From Pseudomonadota bacterium (GTDB lineage: Bacteria > Pseudomonadota > Gammaproteobacteria > Burkholderiales > Thiobacillaceae), in assembly GCA_030691265.1 (NCBI GenBank), contig JAUYET010000047.1, forward strand, positions 1-52,696: DNA of 52,696 nt, in the 5' to 3' direction. Each line of letters begins with the position of its first letter. Within the stretch, counting starts at the first letter, position 1. The notes beneath the pieces are model-generated. The model was not told the origin of the DNA. It made no database searches and saw only the letters and a program-made list of their open reading frames with translations. Below are positions 30,914 to 39,648 of the stretch, piece by piece. Made by a program: the position numbers and the translations under genes.

Positions 30914-31074
30914 CCAATTCAGATAATCAGGCCAATGTGATCAGGCACCATTCTGCACTGTGAGCAATTAAAGGGGCTAGGGTCGAATTAAATCGTAATT
31001 ATTAGTTTATCCATTAATCATCACAGCCAATCATTAACACCAGCAACCATTTCCACCACTCCGAGGCAAACGAT

Positions 31075-31320
31075 ATGAGCATGAATTACCTGCAATACAT
31101 CCAGCGCGATCCCGGCATCTGTGGTGGCGAGCCTGTCGTGACCGGGACGCGTGTAACCATCCGCACCGTTCTAGCCAGTCTGGCCGAAGGCATGTCTGTG
31201 GAAGCCATCATCACGGACTTTCCGTCTCTGACTCAGGCGTCCGTGCGCGCTGTCATCGCTTTCGCGGCGGTTTCTGCGGAAGAAGATTTGCCATTGCCTG
31301 CCATCCCTGCCTTGGCATGA
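31075..31320 (+). CDS. DUF433 antitoxin-like protein
   Basis: 81 residues (ATG at 31075 or at 31081). DUF433 pattern: IQRDPGICGGEPVVTGTRVTIRTVLASLAEGMSVEAIITDFPSLTQASVRAVIAFA. DUF433 proteins are HTH-like partners of DUF5615 or PIN-like toxins. Overlaps the next gene by ATGA. Confidence 0.9.
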   Translation: MSMNYLQYIQRDPGICGGEPVVTGTRVTIRTVLASLAEGMSVEAIITDFPSLTQASVRAVIAFAAVSAEEDLPLPAIPALA

Positions 31321-31667
31321 AGATCAAGCTGGACGAAAACCTGCCTGTGCGCCTTGCCGTCGCATTGGCGCGGCATGGACATGAGACAGACACGGTCATC
31401 GACGAGAACCTGGCGGGTTTTCCGGACGAGGCCGTCTGGCTTGCAGCTGGCGCGGAACAACGTTTTCTCATCACCCAGGACCTGGACTTCTCGGACACAC
31501 GCAAGTTCGTACCAGGCACCCACCCCGGGATTCTCCTTGTGAGGTTGCGGGAACCAGGCGGTCAGCGCTTGTTGGAAGCGGTCTCCGCTATCGCTGGAGA
31601 CATCGACGGCTGGGCTGGCTGCTTTGTCGTGCTGACCGACCACAAGATACGCATCAAACGCCCATGA
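31317..31667 (+). CDS. DUF5615 PIN-like toxin
   Basis: 116 residues. MKIKLDENLPVRLAVALARHGHETDTVIDENLAGFPDEAVWLAA with LDENL and ITQDLDFSD gives the acidic residues of the Mut7-C/PIN-like fold that cuts RNA. Standard partner of DUF433 proteins. Its last codons overlap the start of the next gene by ATGA. Confidence 0.9.
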   Translation: MKIKLDENLPVRLAVALARHGHETDTVIDENLAGFPDEAVWLAAGAEQRFLITQDLDFSDTRKFVPGTHPGILLVRLREPGGQRLLEAVSAIAGDIDGWAGCFVVLTDHKIRIKRP

Positions 31668-31993
31668 CCCCCAACATCGACCACCTCTCCGAAGCCGAAC
31701 TGATCGACCTCAACCGTCGCATCGTCGAGCGATTGAAGTTCCTTTCGCAGATGCGCGCGCATGCCCGCATGCTGGATTTCAGCGTTGGCGACCGGGTGAG
31801 TTTTCAGCCGGATGGACGCCCGCCGTTGTTCGGCATGCTCACGCGTTACAACAAGAAGACGGTGACAGTGATTACTGAAAGCGGCGAGCACTGGACGGTG
31901 TCGCCGCATCTGTTGCGCAAGGTGGTTGACGTCGATCAAACAACCCCCATGCAAGGCGCACTGTTGAATGCCACCGGAGTGGTTCATGCCTGA
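31664..31993 (+). CDS. Small protein with KOW/SH3-like domain, function unknown
   Basis: 109 residues, overlapping the DUF5615 gene (ATGA) and the DUF4160 gene (8 bp). The N-terminal helix LSEAELIDLNRRIVERLKFL is followed by a beta-rich part FSVGDRVSFQPDGRPPLFGMLTRYNKKTVTVITESGEHWTVSPHLLRKV, which looks like an SH3/KOW barrel suited to RNA binding. I know the type as a conserved hypothetical, often near toxin-antitoxin genes, with no assigned role. Confidence 0.65.
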   Translation: MTPNIDHLSEAELIDLNRRIVERLKFLSQMRAHARMLDFSVGDRVSFQPDGRPPLFGMLTRYNKKTVTVITESGEHWTVSPHLLRKVVDVDQTTPMQGALLNATGVVHA

Positions 31994-32255
31994 GCTAAGC
32001 CGTTTCTTCGGAATCATCGTTCGCATGTACCTTGAGGCATCGGGGCAGCACCATGCACCGCATTTCCATGCTTACTACCAGGACGAAATGGCGGTGTTCA
32101 CCTTTGATCCGGTGGAGTTGATCGCCGGCGATTTGCCAAGAAAACAGTTGCGTCTGGTAGAGGCCTGGGCCGAGTTGCACCAGGAAGAACTGGCACAGGA
32201 TTGGGCGCTGCTGCAAGGCGGCAACCGGCCCAAACCCATCGACCCTTTGAAGTGA
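31986..32255 (+). CDS. DUF4160 protein
   Basis: 89 residues from ATG 31986. The family core FGIIVRMYLEASGQHHAPHFHAYYQDEMAVFTFDPVELIAGDLPRKQLRLVEAWAELHQEEL is complete, with the HxPHFH cluster. DUF4160 genes nearly always sit next to DUF2442 genes, as here, and are regarded as a putative toxin-antitoxin pair. Confidence 0.9.
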   Translation: MPELSRFFGIIVRMYLEASGQHHAPHFHAYYQDEMAVFTFDPVELIAGDLPRKQLRLVEAWAELHQEELAQDWALLQGGNRPKPIDPLK

Positions 32256-32263
32256 GGCACGCC

Positions 32264-32557
32264 ATGAACCACAAAATCTTCCGCGTTCGCTCCTTTCGCC
32301 TTGTTGCGCCCTACACCCTCGCGGTGACCTTCGACGATGGGCTGGAGCAGGTGATCGACTTCAGCCCGATTCTGGCGGGCGAGCTGTTTGGCCCGCTGCG
32401 TGACGAGCAATTGTTCAATCAGGTTCGCCTTGACCCCGAAGCACATACCCTGGTGTGGCCAAACGGCGCCGACTTCGACCCGGAAACCTTGCACGATTGG
32501 CCGCAAATGCTGCCCTTGCTGATTCAGCAAGTGCAACGCTGGAAGCTGGCGGCTTAA
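32264..32557 (+). CDS. DUF2442 protein
   Basis: 97 residues from ATG 32264 (GAGGCACGCC leader), 8 bp after the DUF4160 stop. Family pattern: YTLAVTFDDGLEQVIDFSPILAGELFGPLRDEQLFNQVRLDPEAHTLVWPNGADFDPETLHDW. Partner of DUF4160; last gene of the insert before nrdB. Confidence 0.9.
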   Translation: MNHKIFRVRSFRLVAPYTLAVTFDDGLEQVIDFSPILAGELFGPLRDEQLFNQVRLDPEAHTLVWPNGADFDPETLHDWPQMLPLLIQQVQRWKLAA

Positions 32558-32694
32558 GACATCTGACATCGCCATGCAAAAGAACGACAACCCCAACCTG
32601 CATCAATCAATTCGCCGGCATAGACTGTTTGACGACTGCCAGCTTTACCCCTTAACACCCCGACACGCTGCCTGAACAGGCCCAGGAGACCCAC

Positions 32695-33870
32695 ATGCTG
32701 AACTTCGAAGACGACTTCACCCCACCCGCACAACCCACATTCCGCCCTGCCCCGCCGGCTATGCCGCCGATGCCGCAATTGCAGCCCGTGCCGATGGGCA
32801 TCGACCTGGCCGCACCGAGCATCGCCGCCCCGGCCGCCGATGACATCGCCCACCGCCGCGTGCGCGTCGAGGACAAGCTGATCATCAACGCCAAGGCCGA
32901 CGTCAATCAGCTTGTCCCGTTCAAGTACAAATGGGCCTGGGAAAAGTACATCGCCGCCTGCGCGAATCACTGGATGCCGCAGGAAGTGAACATGAACCGT
33001 GACATCGCGACCTGGAAAGACCCGAACGGCCTGTCCGACGACGAGCGCCACATCATCAAGCGCAACCTGGGTTTCTTCGTCACCGCCGATAGCCTGGCCG
33101 CCAACAACATCGTGCTCGGCACCTATCGCCAGATCACCGCGCCGGAGTGCCGCCAGTATTTGCTGCGCCAGGCTTTCGAGGAGGCCATCCACACCCACGC
33201 TTACCAGTACATCGTCGAATCCCTGGGCCTGGACGAGGGCGAAATCTTCAACGCCTATCACGAGGTCAGCAGCATCAAGGCGAAGGATGAATTCCTGCTG
33301 CCTTACATCGACGTGCTGTCCAACCCCACCTTCAAGACCGGCACGCCGGAGACCGATCAGGCCTTTCTGAAGAGCCTGATCGCCTTCGCCTGCATCATGG
33401 AAGGCCTATTCTTCTATGTCGGCTTCGTGCAGATCCTGGCGCTGGGCCGGCAGAACAAGATGACCGGCGCGGCCGAGCAGTACCAGTACATCCTGCGCGA
33501 CGAGTCGATGCACTGCAATTTCGGCATCGACATGATCAACCAGATCAAGATGGAAAACCCCGCCATCTGGACCAACGCCCTCAAGGCGGAACTCAAAGGC
33601 ATGTTCGAAAAGGCCGTCGAGCTGGAATACCAATATGCCGAAGACACCATGCCGCGCGGCGTGCTGGGCCTGAATGCGCCGATGTTCAAGGAATACCTGC
33701 GCTTCATCGCCAACCGCCGCGCCACCCAGATCGGCCTCGACGAACTCTATCCCGGCGCGAGCAACCCTTTCCCGTGGATGGCGGAAATGATCGACCTGAA
33801 GAAGGAGAAGAACTTCTTCGAGACGCGCGTCACCGAGTATCAGACGGGGGGAGCGCTGGCCTGGGATTGA
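32695..33870 (+). CDS. nrdB: Ribonucleoside-diphosphate reductase, small subunit
   Basis: 391 residues, RBS AGGAG. The di-iron/tyrosyl-radical site is complete: FFVTADSL (first Asp), [11 protein letters not shown] (E, H and the radical Tyr, ExxHxxxY), [10 protein letters not shown] (E) and RDESMH (E, H). A Pro-rich N-terminal extension of about 60 residues precedes the core. It gives the radical for NrdA. The 137 bp upstream show no CACTA-N4-TAGTG NrdR box, so nrdB may depend on read-through from the nrdA promoter across the 7-kb insert or on an unrecognised local promoter. Confidence 0.96.
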   Translation: MLNFEDDFTPPAQPTFRPAPPAMPPMPQLQPVPMGIDLAAPSIAAPAADDIAHRRVRVEDKLIINAKADVNQLVPFKYKWAWEKYIAACANHWMPQEVNMNRDIATWKDPNGLSDDERHIIKRNLGFFVTADSLAANNIVLGTYRQITAPECRQYLLRQAFEEAIHTHAYQYIVESLGLDEGEIFNAYHEVSSIKAKDEFLLPYIDVLSNPTFKTGTPETDQAFLKSLIAFACIMEGLFFYVGFVQILALGRQNKMTGAAEQYQYILRDESMHCNFGIDMINQIKMENPAIWTNALKAELKGMFEKAVELEYQYAEDTMPRGVLGLNAPMFKEYLRFIANRRATQIGLDELYPGASNPFPWMAEMIDLKKEKNFFETRVTEYQTGGALAWD

Positions 33871-33897
33871 CGGAGGATCAAGGGGCGCAGTAACACG

Positions 33898-34872
33898 ATG
33901 AAACTTCCCGCCCTGCCCTATCTTCCCTGGCGCCCGCCCCGCCTGGAATGCGGTCCTATCCGTCTCGACGCGCGCCGTCTCTATATCCTTCCCACCCGCG
34001 CCGGACTGGTGTTCGCCCTGCTGCTGCTCGGTTTATTGATCGGCGCCATCAACTACGGACTCAGCCTGGCTTACCTGTTCACCTTCTGGTTCGCCGGATT
34101 AGGCGTGACGGGCATGTTGCGAACCCAACGCAATTTGTCCGGCCTGGTGATTCGAGCCCAAGCATCGGCCCCGGTGTTTGCGGGAGAAAATGCCCGCTTG
34201 CTATTGGAAGCGGAAAACCCAAGCGCCCTGAAGCGCTATCGCGTTGGCCTTGCCCATCCAGCCGGCGAAAGCGAGGAATACGACGCGCCCGCCGGCGGTA
34301 AAGCGGAATTGGCGCTGATCCTGTCTCAGCCTGAGCGCGGCTGGCAACCGCTCGGCCGCTTCGCCATTTACTCCCGCTATCCCCTGGGCCTGTTCCGCTG
34401 CTGGACGGTGCTGGAATTGTCCGGCGCCGATTCCGCTTCCCACGGCGTATTGGTCTACCCGGCCCCGGCGCGCGACAACCTGCCGCTACCTGCATCGGAT
34501 GGCGCCGGGAAGCACAGCGAGGTCAGCCTTGCCGAGGGCGATGACTTCACCGGCTTGCGCGCCTACCAGGCGGGCGACCCGCCGCGCCGCATCGCCTGGA
34601 AAACCGCGGCGCGCAGTCAAAGCCTGCTGACCAAACAATTCAGCGGCCAACGTGGCGCAAGGTTGCGCCTGGATTGGTCGCGCACGCCGGAAAAAGACAC
34701 GGAAGCCCGCCTTTCCCGCCTGACTCGCTGGGCGCTCGACGCCCATGCCGCCGGCCAGCCCTTCGAACTGAGTTTGCCCGGCCGCAGCATCGTCATGGGC
34801 AGCGGCGAGACCCATCTGCGGCATTGCCTGGAAGCGTTGGCGCGCTATGGACAAACGAATGGTCAAGCTTGA
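33898..34872 (+). CDS. DUF58-domain protein
   Basis: 324 residues. Two TM helices near the N-terminus (GLVFALLLLGLLIGAINYGLSLAYLFTFW), then the DUF58 core EGDDFTGLRAYQAGDPPRRIAWKTAARSQSLLTKQFSGQRGARL, including the family (G)D-x4-I-x-W-x3-A motif. DUF58 proteins work with a MoxR ATPase and a TgpA transglutaminase. TgpA follows here; no MoxR gene precedes, the upstream gene being nrdB. Downstream is repeat element D. Confidence 0.88.
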   Translation: MKLPALPYLPWRPPRLECGPIRLDARRLYILPTRAGLVFALLLLGLLIGAINYGLSLAYLFTFWFAGLGVTGMLRTQRNLSGLVIRAQASAPVFAGENARLLLEAENPSALKRYRVGLAHPAGESEEYDAPAGGKAELALILSQPERGWQPLGRFAIYSRYPLGLFRCWTVLELSGADSASHGVLVYPAPARDNLPLPASDGAGKHSEVSLAEGDDFTGLRAYQAGDPPRRIAWKTAARSQSLLTKQFSGQRGARLRLDWSRTPEKDTEARLSRLTRWALDAHAAGQPFELSLPGRSIVMGSGETHLRHCLEALARYGQTNGQA

Positions 34873-35000
34873 CCTCAAGCTCGTAGGTGCGAATTTATTC
34901 GCACAATCAAGGACTTCTGTGCGAATGAATTCGCACCTACAGATATCTCGCAACACATTGAATCGTAATAGATTTATCCGTCAACTGAGGAATCCAGGAT
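34873..35000. repeat. TIR element D
   Basis: Hairpin core 34883-34940 (GTAGGTGCGAATTTATTCGC type), the shared ATATCTCGCAACACATTGAA tail, and right end TCAACTGAGGAATCCAGGAT at 34981-35000 that overlaps the tgpA start codon. The left end is degenerate. It occupies the entire gap between the DUF58 and tgpA genes. Confidence 0.78.
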
Positions 35001-37062
35001 GATCAGGCTTGATCTCCAGCAGCCGCTGCTCTGGTTGATTCTGCCTCTGGCGCTGGTCCTGGCGCCGCACGCGCTTGAATTGCCGCTCTGGATCAGCCTG
35101 AGCTGGCTGGCCTTTGCACTGGCCAGCTTGCACACACCCCGTAGGTTGGGCAAAGCAAAGCGTGCCCAACAGTCTGCCAGCCAACACCAAACCTGGCCGC
35201 GCTGGCTGAAGATGTTCCTGACCCTCGCCGGCGTGGCTGGCGTGCTGCTGCAATACGGCACAGTCATCGGCCCCCACGGCGGCGTTGCGCTGCTGATATT
35301 TCTCTCCGGCGCCAAGCTATTGGAAACGCACACCGCGCGCGACCGCCTCGGCTTGCTGTTCGTCGGCTGTTTTCTGTTGGTGGCCTATTTCCTGAACTCG
35401 CAAAGCCTGGCGATGGCCGGCTACATGAGCATCGCCGCCATCGCGCTGGTCGCGGCGATGATCGCCAACATGCAACCCGCGCCCGATCTGCGCGCCACGT
35501 TCGGCCTGGCCACCCGCTTGCTGTTGCAGGCGTTGCCACTGGCGCTGCTGTTGTTCGTATTGTTCCCGCGTCTGCAAGGCCCGCTCTGGGGTTTGCCGCA
35601 ACAGGCTGCCGCACAAACGGGTTTATCCGACCGCATGAGTCCGGGCGATTTCAGCCAGCTCAGCCTATCCGACGAAATCGCCTTCAGGGTCGAATTCACT
35701 GCCGAATTTGCCGACAAACCGCCCGACCCCGGCGCGCTTTACTGGCGCGGCCCGGTGTTATGGGATTTCGACGGCCGTACCTGGCAAACCCGCCTGGCGG
35801 TGCCGCCCAACCCGGTGCGCGGCGAAGGTCGCGGCCAGTCGGTGAGTTACGCCATCACGCTGGAACCGCATCGGCAACACTGGCTGTTTCTGCTTGGGTT
35901 GCCGCGTGAATTGCCGCCGCAGTTGCCGCAATTGGAAACCAGTCTCGGCCCGGATCTGCAATGGCTGGCCAAAGCGCCGATCACTCAGCGTTTGCGCTAC
36001 GCGGTGGCCGCCGATCTCGACTACCGGCTGGATGCAAACGGCCTCAGCGACGCCAGCCGGGCACGCACCCTGGCCTTGCCGGAAGGCAATCCGCAAGCGC
36101 GAGAATTGGCCAGGAGGTGGGCCAAAAATGGGGCCGCCAACGCCAAAAATGACCGCGCCATCGTCGATCAAGCGTTGGCCCACTTCCGCAGCGAACCGTT
36201 TTTCTACACCCTGAACCCGCCGCTGCTCGGCGCTGACAGCATCGACGACTTCCTGTTCCGCAGTCGGCGCGGCTTCTGCGAACACTATGCCAGCGCCTTC
36301 GTGTTCCTGATGCGCGCCGCCGGCGTGCCGGCGCGCGTGGTCACCGGCTATCAAGGCGCCGAACTCAATCCGCTCGGCAACTACTGGATCGTGCGCCAGC
36401 GCGATGCGCATGCCTGGGCGGAGGTCTGGCTTGGCGGCAAAACCAGCGGCCAAGGCTGGACGCGCATCGACCCCACCGCCGCCGTCGCCCCGAATCGGGT
36501 CGAGCGCGGGCTCAACGCCGCCCTGCCCGCCAGCGAACGCCGCGCCGGTTTGATGACGCTGAATGCGAACTGGCTGATGCCGATGCGGCTGAGCTGGGAC
36601 TTGCTCAATAACCAGTGGAACCAATGGGTGCTGGGTTACAACCAGGACCGCCAACGCGAGTTTCTCGCCCGCCTCAACCCGTTTCTGGCGACCTGGCAAG
36701 GCATGGCCTGGGGTCTGGCTATAGCCGGAAGTGCGCTGCTGTTGCTGATGGCGATGCTGTTCATGGCGCGACTGGCAAACGCCAAAACCGACCCGGCAAG
36801 TCAGCTCTATGCCCGCTTCTGCCAACGCTTGAACCGCTGCGGCATCGTTCGCGGCACATCGGAAGGCGCGGCCGACTTCGCCGCCCGCGCCGCAGCGCTG
36901 CGCCCCGATCTGGCCGAGGCCATCCGGCCGATCACCCAGCTTTATCTGGCGCTGCGCTATGGCCGGGCGGAATCCGGCAGGCTTGCCGAATTCAAACGCC
37001 TGGTCGGCAAGTTTCGGCCGGCACGGAAATCGGGCGGCGCCCCCCCGCCGCGAGCAGGATAG
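34999..37062 (+). CDS. TgpA-type membrane transglutaminase (DUF3488/DUF4129)
   Basis: 687 residues. N-terminal TM helices (to about 200), a periplasmic transglutaminase-like core with the triad Cys in RRGFCEHYASAFV, His in RDAHAWAEVWL and Asp in WTRIDPTAAV, one more TM helix near 570-590, and a cytoplasmic DUF4129-type tail. TgpA is essential in Pseudomonas and acts with DUF58/MoxR. An R2 repeat at 35141-35170 is translated in frame as RRLGKAKRAQ (residues 47-57) between two TM helices. The start ATG and its CAGG leader come from repeat element D. Confidence 0.9.
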   Translation: MIRLDLQQPLLWLILPLALVLAPHALELPLWISLSWLAFALASLHTPRRLGKAKRAQQSASQHQTWPRWLKMFLTLAGVAGVLLQYGTVIGPHGGVALLIFLSGAKLLETHTARDRLGLLFVGCFLLVAYFLNSQSLAMAGYMSIAAIALVAAMIANMQPAPDLRATFGLATRLLLQALPLALLLFVLFPRLQGPLWGLPQQAAAQTGLSDRMSPGDFSQLSLSDEIAFRVEFTAEFADKPPDPGALYWRGPVLWDFDGRTWQTRLAVPPNPVRGEGRGQSVSYAITLEPHRQHWLFLLGLPRELPPQLPQLETSLGPDLQWLAKAPITQRLRYAVAADLDYRLDANGLSDASRARTLALPEGNPQARELARRWAKNGAANAKNDRAIVDQALAHFRSEPFFYTLNPPLLGADSIDDFLFRSRRGFCEHYASAFVFLMRAAGVPARVVTGYQGAELNPLGNYWIVRQRDAHAWAEVWLGGKTSGQGWTRIDPTAAVAPNRVERGLNAALPASERRAGLMTLNANWLMPMRLSWDLLNNQWNQWVLGYNQDRQREFLARLNPFLATWQGMAWGLAIAGSALLLLMAMLFMARLANAKTDPASQLYARFCQRLNRCGIVRGTSEGAADFAARAAALRPDLAEAIRPITQLYLALRYGRAESGRLAEFKRLVGKFRPARKSGGAPPPRAG
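35141..35170. repeat. R2 repeat inside tgpA
   Basis: A single 30-bp R2 arm (one base different from 8170-8199), in frame, adding a basic decapeptide to a loop of TgpA. Confidence 0.85.
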
Positions 37063-37103
37063 TCGGCAAAGGATTGCCGACCTACGAGGGGGCAGCCGTA
37101 GTC

Positions 37104-37174
37104 GTAGGGCGGCAATACCCGCAAGGGGTACGCCGGGTTCGTAAGGCGCTGAAGCGCCAACGACCCCGCTGTCC
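37104..37174. repeat. R3 repeat, intergenic copy
   Basis: The longest R3 copy, with GGCGCTgaaGCGCC-type core. The gap 37063-37386 between the convergent tgpA and sigma-54 regulator genes holds only this repeat and element E; no gene is seen. Confidence 0.75.
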
Positions 37175-37248
37175 CTTGCCGCCTCCACACTCAAACTGCC
37201 TTCTTGGCTGGCGGCGCTTAACTGAGGCAGATTGCGAATCAGGTAATT

Positions 37249-37388
37249 AACCGGCGCAGTTGAAGCGCTCGTAGGTGCGAATTTATTCGCACAATCAAGG
37301 ACTTCGGTGCGAATAAATTCGCACCTACAGATATCTCGCAACACATTGAATCGTAATAAATTTATCCGTCAACTGATGTTTTCAGGTT
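37249..37388. repeat. TIR element E
   Basis: Hairpin core 37271-37328, shared tail, right end TCAACTGATGTTTTCAGGTT at 37369-37388, which contributes to the stop codon (TAA on the minus strand at 37387) of the regulator gene. The left end (AACCGGCGCAGTTGA) is partly decayed. Confidence 0.8.
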
Positions 37389-38553
37389 AATCGCCGCCTC
37401 TGAAGCGCTTGCCCGCCACCCCCAGTTTGCGCATTTTCGAGCGCAGGGTATGCGGGTTCAGATCAAGCAATTTCGCCGCGCCGAACGGGCCTTCGACGCG
37501 GCCGTGGCAATGGCTGAGCGCGGCTTCGATGTGCTGGCGAATGCTGTCCTCCAAGCTGGTTGAAGTGGGATTGGCAAGCTGTGGAGAGACCAAAGCGGCG
37601 AGTGGCGGCGACACCCCCAGCGCGCGGGCGACTTCCAGTCTGCGGCCATCGCCCAGAATCGCGGCGCGTTCGATCACCGAAGCCAGTTCGCGCACGTTGC
37701 CAGGCCAGGGATAGGCCGCCAGCAAAGCCAGATCGACGGCATCCGGCATACGCGGCGGCAGCCCCAGGCGGTCGGCGGCGCGCAGCGAAAAATGCGCGGC
37801 CAGGGCCGGGATGTCCTGCAAGCGCTCGCGCAGCGGCGGCAGCGGAATCGGAAATACCGCGACGCGGAACCACAGGTCTTCGCGAAAGCCGCCGTCGCGC
37901 ACGGCCTGGCGTAAATCCCGATTGGTGGCGGCCACCAGCCGCACATCGACATTCAGGCTGCGCTCGCCGCCGACGCGCTGAAAACTGCCGTCCTGCAAGA
38001 CGCGTAACAAGCGCACCTGCGCGGCCAGCGGCAACTCACCGATTTCATCGAGAAACAAGGTGCCGCCGTCGGCGCGTTCGAACCAGCCTTTGCGCGTGCC
38101 CACCGCGCCGGTAAAGCTGCCGCGCTCGTGGCCGAACAGTTCGGAGTCGATCAACTCGGGCGGAATGGCGCCGCAGTTGACGCGTAGAAATGCGCCGTTG
38201 GCGCGGCGCGAATGGGTATGCACGGCGCGCGCCACCACCTCCTTGCCGGTGCCGGTTTCACCCAGAATCAGCACCGGTGCATCGGCGCGCGCCACCTGCC
38301 GCACCGCCGCCATCACCTCGCGCAAGCCTTCCTCCGCGCCGACGATGGCCTCGTTGAGACCGGCGCGCTTAATGCGGAAGGCGGTGCGCTCCTCGATCAA
38401 GCGCATGACCAACTGGCGCGCGCCGGGGCCGAGCGTATTGCCGAGTTCGGCGAGGAAGTCCTCGATGCCCGAGTCACTGCCGGTGCATTGCACCGCGAGG
38501 GCTTCCAATGCCTTCATATCGCCTGAATTCTGTTTTATTTCATCACTAGCCAT
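37387..38553 (-). CDS. Sigma-54-dependent transcriptional activator
   Basis: 388 residues. AAA+ domain with Walker A GETGTGKE (98-105), the sigma-54-contacting loop GSFTGA (145-150; a known variant of GAFTGA), Walker B LFLDEIGEL and the R-finger region. The C-terminal Fis-type HTH is AAKLLDLNPHTLRSKMRKLGV. The N-terminal ~75 residues are short, with no receiver or PAS domain recognised, so the signal is unknown; control by protein partner is possible. It is divergent from a TSUP permease gene whose upstream region has a good sigma-54 promoter and a small dyad, so the two are probably regulator and target. Confidence 0.93.
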   Translation of the reverse strand: MASDEIKQNSGDMKALEALAVQCTGSDSGIEDFLAELGNTLGPGARQLVMRLIEERTAFRIKRAGLNEAIVGAEEGLREVMAAVRQVARADAPVLILGETGTGKEVVARAVHTHSRRANGAFLRVNCGAIPPELIDSELFGHERGSFTGAVGTRKGWFERADGGTLFLDEIGELPLAAQVRLLRVLQDGSFQRVGGERSLNVDVRLVAATNRDLRQAVRDGGFREDLWFRVAVFPIPLPPLRERLQDIPALAAHFSLRAADRLGLPPRMPDAVDLALLAAYPWPGNVRELASVIERAAILGDGRRLEVARALGVSPPLAALVSPQLANPTSTSLEDSIRQHIEAALSHCHGRVEGPFGAAKLLDLNPHTLRSKMRKLGVAGKRFRGGD

Positions 38554-38615
38554 TTTATTTCCTTGTTTTTCTATGTCATTCGACAGTGTAGGTCAGGAAA
38601 TGCCGATGCGCAGGT

Positions 38616-38653
38616 TGCTGGAGGCAGCATCCATACATGGCACGGCGTATGCA
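38616..38653 (+). promoter_or_regulatory. Sigma-54 promoter and small dyad for the TSUP gene
   Basis: TGGCACGGCGTATGCA (38638-38653) fits the sigma-54 -24/-12 consensus (GG and GC 10 bp apart), 36 bp before the TSUP start. Just upstream, TGCTG-GAGG-CAGCA (38616-38629) is a short dyad; activator sites normally lie further away, so its role is unclear. Confidence 0.65.
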
Positions 38654-38688
38654 GGACAAAGGCATCCCCAATCCACCAGGAGTCGATC

Positions 38689-39606
38689 ATGCCCGCCCTG
38701 TCGCCAAGAGCCCTGTCGTTCGCCGCCCTGCCCCCGCTGTCGAGCCGGCGCACGCGTTTGTGGCTGCTGTTGGTGAGCGGCGTAATCGGACTGTTGATGA
38801 CCTTGCACTACACGCCGGGCTGGAACGCCCCCGCGCAGGCTACGTTGGGTTTGCCCACACTCACCGTGCTGGCGATCTTCCTGGTCGCGCTGGCGTGCGA
38901 GTTCATGGATTCCAGCCTGGGCATGGGCTTCGGCACGACATTGACACCGGTGTTGTTGCTGGCCGGCTACGAGCCGCTGCAAATCGTGCCTGCCGTGTTG
39001 TTGAGCGAATTGATGGCCGGCTTCACCGCCGGTCTGCTGCATCAACGCGACGGCAACGTCGATTTTCTGCGCGACGCGCGCGCCCGCAAAACCACTTTGC
39101 TGCTGGGCAGTTTGAGCGGCATCGGCGCATTGCTGGCGGTGTGGGTGGCGGTCAGCATTTCCAGGTTCTGGCTGGGCGTGTTCATCACCGCGATCATCCT
39201 GGCGATGGGCGCGATCATCCTGTTGACCCGCAATCGCCAGATTCCGTATCGGGCCGGCGGCATCGTCGCGATCGGCGCGGTGGCGGCATTCAACAAGGGT
39301 TTATCCGGCGGCGGCTACGGCCCGCTGGTCACCGCCGGCCAGGTGGTTTCCGGCCTGCCCGCCAAACACGCGGTGGCGGTGACGTCCGTGGCGGAATCGC
39401 TGACCTGTTTGATCGGCGTGCTGGGCTACCTCGCCATGGGCCAGAGCATCGCCTGGGAACTGGCCATGCCGCTGGCGCTGGGCGCGCTGCTCTCGGTGCC
39501 GATGGCGACGTTGACGGTAAGCCGCGCATCGGAAGCCTCCCTGCGCGGCGTGGTTGGCGTGGTCACGCTGGTGCTGGGCGTGGTGGCGCTGCTGAAGTTA
39601 TTGTGA
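38689..39606 (+). CDS. TSUP/TauE-SafE family membrane permease
   Basis: 305 residues from ATG 38689; an upstream in-frame extension would read through the sigma-54 promoter. About eight TM helices. Family features: FMDSSLGMGFGTTLTPVLLLAGY, ELMAGFTAGLLHQRDGNVDF and AFNKGLSGGGYGPLVTAGQVVSGLPAKHAVAVTSVAESLTC (duplicated Gly-rich motifs). TSUP proteins carry sulfite, sulfonates or related organosulfur anions; the substrate here is unknown. Control by the divergent sigma-54 activator is likely. Confidence 0.9.
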   Translation: MPALSPRALSFAALPPLSSRRTRLWLLLVSGVIGLLMTLHYTPGWNAPAQATLGLPTLTVLAIFLVALACEFMDSSLGMGFGTTLTPVLLLAGYEPLQIVPAVLLSELMAGFTAGLLHQRDGNVDFLRDARARKTTLLLGSLSGIGALLAVWVAVSISRFWLGVFITAIILAMGAIILLTRNRQIPYRAGGIVAIGAVAAFNKGLSGGGYGPLVTAGQVVSGLPAKHAVAVTSVAESLTCLIGVLGYLAMGQSIAWELAMPLALGALLSVPMATLTVSRASEASLRGVVGVVTLVLGVVALLKLL

Positions 39607-39648
39607 GGCCCGACAGAGTGCGCACGGCACACCGGAAAATCTCATATC

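Noticed and set aside
31968-31985. An earlier start for the DUF4160 gene
   Set aside because: ATG 31986 begins the family-typical MPELSRFFGI; the extra six codons lie inside the previous gene.
35758-37344. A 528-codon minus-strand open frame opposite tgpA
   Set aside because: Its N-terminus translates repeat element E and the rest is antisense to the transglutaminase domain.
38563-38688. An N-terminal extension of the TSUP permease
   Set aside because: It would read through the sigma-54 promoter and lacks membrane character; ATG 38689 gives the normal start.
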